The translations under genes and the position numbers were made by a program. A stretch of 64,000 nt of DNA from Drouetiella hepatica Uher 2000/2452 (lineage in GTDB: Bacteria; Cyanobacteriota; Cyanobacteriia; Elainellales; Elainellaceae). Where the stretch lies: assembly GCA_019359505.1 (NCBI GenBank), contig JAHHHD010000017.1, positions 53,631 to 117,630 on the forward strand. The letters run 5' to 3'. The notes beneath the pieces were generated by a model that was given only the letters and a program-made list of their open reading frames with translations, did no database searches and was not told the DNA's origin. Shown here piece after piece: positions 62,374 through 64,000 of this stretch. Each line of letters begins with the position of its first letter. Within the stretch, counting starts at the first letter, position 1.

Positions 62374-62760
62374 ATGACATACGTATTTATCTGCGGCTCT
62401 GCCTTGCAGGGTCAACCTGACCATCAAAACCTACAGTCTGCTACTTTTATTCGGCAAACTAAAACCCAACCCCTTTATCGTCTGCATGCCGCCCAAGATG
62501 GCTGGCATCCTGCTATTTATCAAGTCGAAACAAACGGAATTTCTATTCCTGGAGAACTCTACGAACTCACGCCAGAACAGTACGACTATCTAGTTTCTAC
62601 TGAACCTCCCAACATGTATCCCGCAGAAGTTCTGCTAGAAAATGGAGAAACTGCAACTGCAATGCTCTACCCTTATGAATTGGTAAAACAGCATAACTGG
62701 GAAGATATTTCTCATTATGGTGGTTGGGTAGCTTATAAGCAGGCAGTCGCAACCAAATAA
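62374..62760 (+). CDS. Small protein like the C-terminal domain of allophanate hydrolase (GGCT fold)
   Basis: A 128-residue protein with the gamma-glutamylcyclotransferase fold. The pattern VFICGSALQGQPDHQNLQ, ATFIRQTKTQPLYRLHA and the ending DISHYGGWVAYKQ is that of the C-terminal domain of allophanate hydrolase (AtzF), which cuts a carbamoylated product of urea or ureide breakdown. The usual N-terminal amidase domain is missing, so it is a stand-alone version. It is divergent from the amidohydrolase/importer cluster, which supports a role in the same pathway. Its exact reaction is inferred only. Confidence 0.8.
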   Translation: MTYVFICGSALQGQPDHQNLQSATFIRQTKTQPLYRLHAAQDGWHPAIYQVETNGISIPGELYELTPEQYDYLVSTEPPNMYPAEVLLENGETATAMLYPYELVKQHNWEDISHYGGWVAYKQAVATK

Positions 62761-62828
62761 ACGTCCGCAGCGATCGCCCCCAAATTAAAATCTGGCGAGG
62801 TAAAATCGAGCACAAGCTTCACAATTTC

Positions 62829-62858
62829 AAAAATGAAAGCTCCTTACTAGGAGCTTTC
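62829..62858 (-). terminator. Intrinsic terminator of the SSB-like gene
   Basis: 9-bp arms GAAAGCTCC and complement (62835-62843, 62850-62858), loop of six, followed on the minus strand by A then five T. Confidence 0.8.
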
Positions 62859-62874
62859 ACAGGACTTCTTCAGC

Positions 62875-63324
62875 CTAGGCAGATATTAAATCCTTATCTC
62901 CTATGGATTCAACGTCTTGCTGTTTGTATCCCATGTTATCATCTAGGCTGTTAGCAGTGCGATCACCTTCCAAATCCTCATCCGCATTCCGAATAATATC
63001 CAAATCGATATCTAGAACAGTCATTTCCAGTCCTGCTTTTGGAACATTACCATTGCTAGAAATGTAAGGATTAGGTTCAATATTACCTGTACAAATAATG
63101 AGTGAACCCTTCTTCAAAAATGGTAGTTTACGCCATCCGTAAGACTTCTCCCAAATGCTCAGCCTGACAATAAAAGACTCTTCTCGGTTCCGTACCTTCT
63201 GAACATATAGCGTTGCCGTTGCCACTCTAGCAGTATCACCATCTCGCAACTCAACTGTTTTAATTTGAGCATCTGCTGCTAAATTGCCACTGACAATCCA
63301 CTTATTCAAACCAGCACTTGCCAT
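62875..63324 (-). CDS. Single-strand DNA-binding protein family (divergent)
   Basis: A 149-residue OB-fold protein. NKWIVSGNLAADAQIKTV at the start, ESFIVRLSIWEKSYGWRKLPFL and KKGSLIICTGNIEP in the middle are the SSB strand pattern. The C-terminal tail is acidic but lacks the usual DDDIPF end that recruits partners, so it is probably not the main SSB. It may belong to a mobile element: it lies next to a transposase remnant. AT-rich codon use supports that. Confidence 0.8.
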   Translation of the reverse strand: MASAGLNKWIVSGNLAADAQIKTVELRDGDTARVATATLYVQKVRNREESFIVRLSIWEKSYGWRKLPFLKKGSLIICTGNIEPNPYISSNGNVPKAGLEMTVLDIDLDIIRNADEDLEGDRTANSLDDNMGYKQQDVESIGDKDLISA

Positions 63325-63486
63325 AAGAATGCACCTTACTTAAATTGATTATTATCAAAGTTCCCAAAATTGAGAGACAAAATACCAAAATAAGTAAGAT
63401 TCTTTCAGAGAATAGCAAATGTCAGCATAGAGCTTAAACAAGAGAATATCAAAATCTATTGCTAGCAACATCTGAAAGGGAGCATG

Positions 63487-63877
63487 TCACCTTTTTAGAG
63501 AGAATAAATCGTTGAGGTAGGCAGTACGATGAGCAAGTACCTGAGGCACATTGTCCGCTTTCCACTGTGCCCCTGAAATCTGAATGCGACGGTCAATTTG
63601 TTTAATGGCAGACTCTACGGCACCGAAACCAATCGAACAAATGCCTTCGGCTTGGTAGTAAGCGTAATTGACAATCCGATGGCGATGTTTTTGCAGATAG
63701 GCGCAAAAGTTTTTCGCCTGTTTCTGCCTGAGATTGACAAACAGGGCAAGGGTTTCATCGACTTGTCCTTTCCACAGTAGGGTTTGGGCTTGGCGCATAA
63801 CGCTTGAGTGAACCGCCCACTTTGTGGAGATTTTCATTGAGATGAAACCAGTCGAGAATTTCTCGGCGTTGGGTATC
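63487..63877 (-). pseudogene. ISKra4-like transposase remnant, frameshifted and truncated
   Basis: The C-terminal part of a transposase. One frame gives TQRREILDWFHLNENLHKVG and SLKR up to about 63800. After a one-base insertion (extra base at 63798) the next frame continues RQAQTLLWKGQVDETLALF and, at the end, GFGAVESAIKQIDRR and AQWKADNVPQVLAHRTAYLN, typical of this family. Upstream of 63878 the similarity stops at the repeat units described next. It is inactive on two counts. Confidence 0.75.
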
Positions 63878-63879
63878 GC

Positions 63880-63929
63880 GCGACAATTACATAGGCATCG
63901 TGAGATGACTGGCGACAACTACATTGGCA
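63880..63929. repeat. Two 18-bp direct repeats at the truncation point, possible transposon end
   Basis: GCGACAATTACATAGGCA (63880-63897) and GCGACAACTACATTGGCA (63912-63929) are 32 bp apart with two differences. They start within three bases of where transposase similarity ends. Multiple spaced short repeats are typical of the ends of Tn7- or Tn5053-like elements, but I cannot see the element's far side. Confidence 0.5.
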
Positions 63930-64000
63930 CGCGATCTGCTACCGAATTGCAACCTTGATCTAGATCGCTTGTCAGATCGCCTAGAGCGACTGTGGTCGGT

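Noticed and set aside
1..64000. CRISPR array, tRNA or rRNA
   Set aside because: No run of regularly spaced identical repeats of 25-40 bp and no clear cloverleaf or rRNA segment was found by reading. Covariance-model or alignment searches would be needed for certainty.

Overview
The window comes from a cyanobacterial chromosome, probably a filamentous Leptolyngbya- or Oscillatoria-like organism. The HIP1 octamer GCGATCGC recurs throughout. The gene set is typically cyanobacterial: an Hmp/Pil motility-chemotaxis operon with HmpF, a SufR-controlled suf operon, a ferredoxin-thioredoxin reductase subunit, CrtW-type carotenoid ketolase, hemE, an NhaS3-like antiporter, a solanesyl-diphosphate-type synthase and an Rre1/Ycf29-type regulator. 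No rRNA, tRNA or CRISPR array was recognised.

Layout. 1-1.5 kb: polysaccharide-export ABC ATPase (cut by the window edge) and permease. 1.7-4.8 kb: a Ser/Thr kinase with seven WD40 repeats, a possible small RNA ending in a clear terminator, and a lipase-like hydrolase. 5-18.4 kb: the five-gene chemotaxis operon hmpA-B-C-D-E on the minus strand and hmpF divergent on the plus strand; this system controls type IV pilus gliding or twitching. 18.5-20.6 kb: crtW and hemE. 20.7-25.1 kb: a HicB-BrnT-BrnA toxin-antitoxin cluster, a small membrane protein and a KefG/KefC-like K+ efflux pair. 25.4-30.8 kb: an AT-richer accessory stretch with an astacin/hemopexin protease, a peptidoglycan amidase, toxin-antitoxin genes, a frameshifted gene and repeats.

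30.9-39.5 kb: an epimerase, then sufR facing ftrC-sufB-(unknown gene)-sufC-sufD-sufS. Two perfect CAAC-N6-GTTG boxes, 40 bp apart, lie between sufR and ftrC, so ftrC probably belongs to the SufR regulon. A TspO-like membrane protein follows. 39.8-52.3 kb: housekeeping and envelope genes (lipoprotein, VanX-like dipeptidase, FHA protein, Nit-type amidase, NhaS3-like antiporter, murI, prenyl synthase, Gfo/Idh oxidoreductase, response regulator, beta-lactamase-fold hydrolase). 52.5-56 kb: mfd. 56.1-62.8 kb: a PotABCD-like importer in line with an M20 amidohydrolase and divergent from a protein resembling the C-terminal domain of allophanate hydrolase. This looks like an uptake and breakdown locus for an organic nitrogen compound. 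62.9-64 kb: an SSB-like protein and a broken ISKra4-like transposase truncated against a repeat that may be the end of another transposon.

Two families of short palindromic elements sit between genes along the whole window. Family A has at least four members plus one hairpin-only relative; family B has four clear members plus remnants. One site carries both. These elements, the two-box SufR control of ftrC, and the importer/amidohydrolase locus are the most interesting signals. No wholly new defence or catalytic system could be demonstrated from the sequence.
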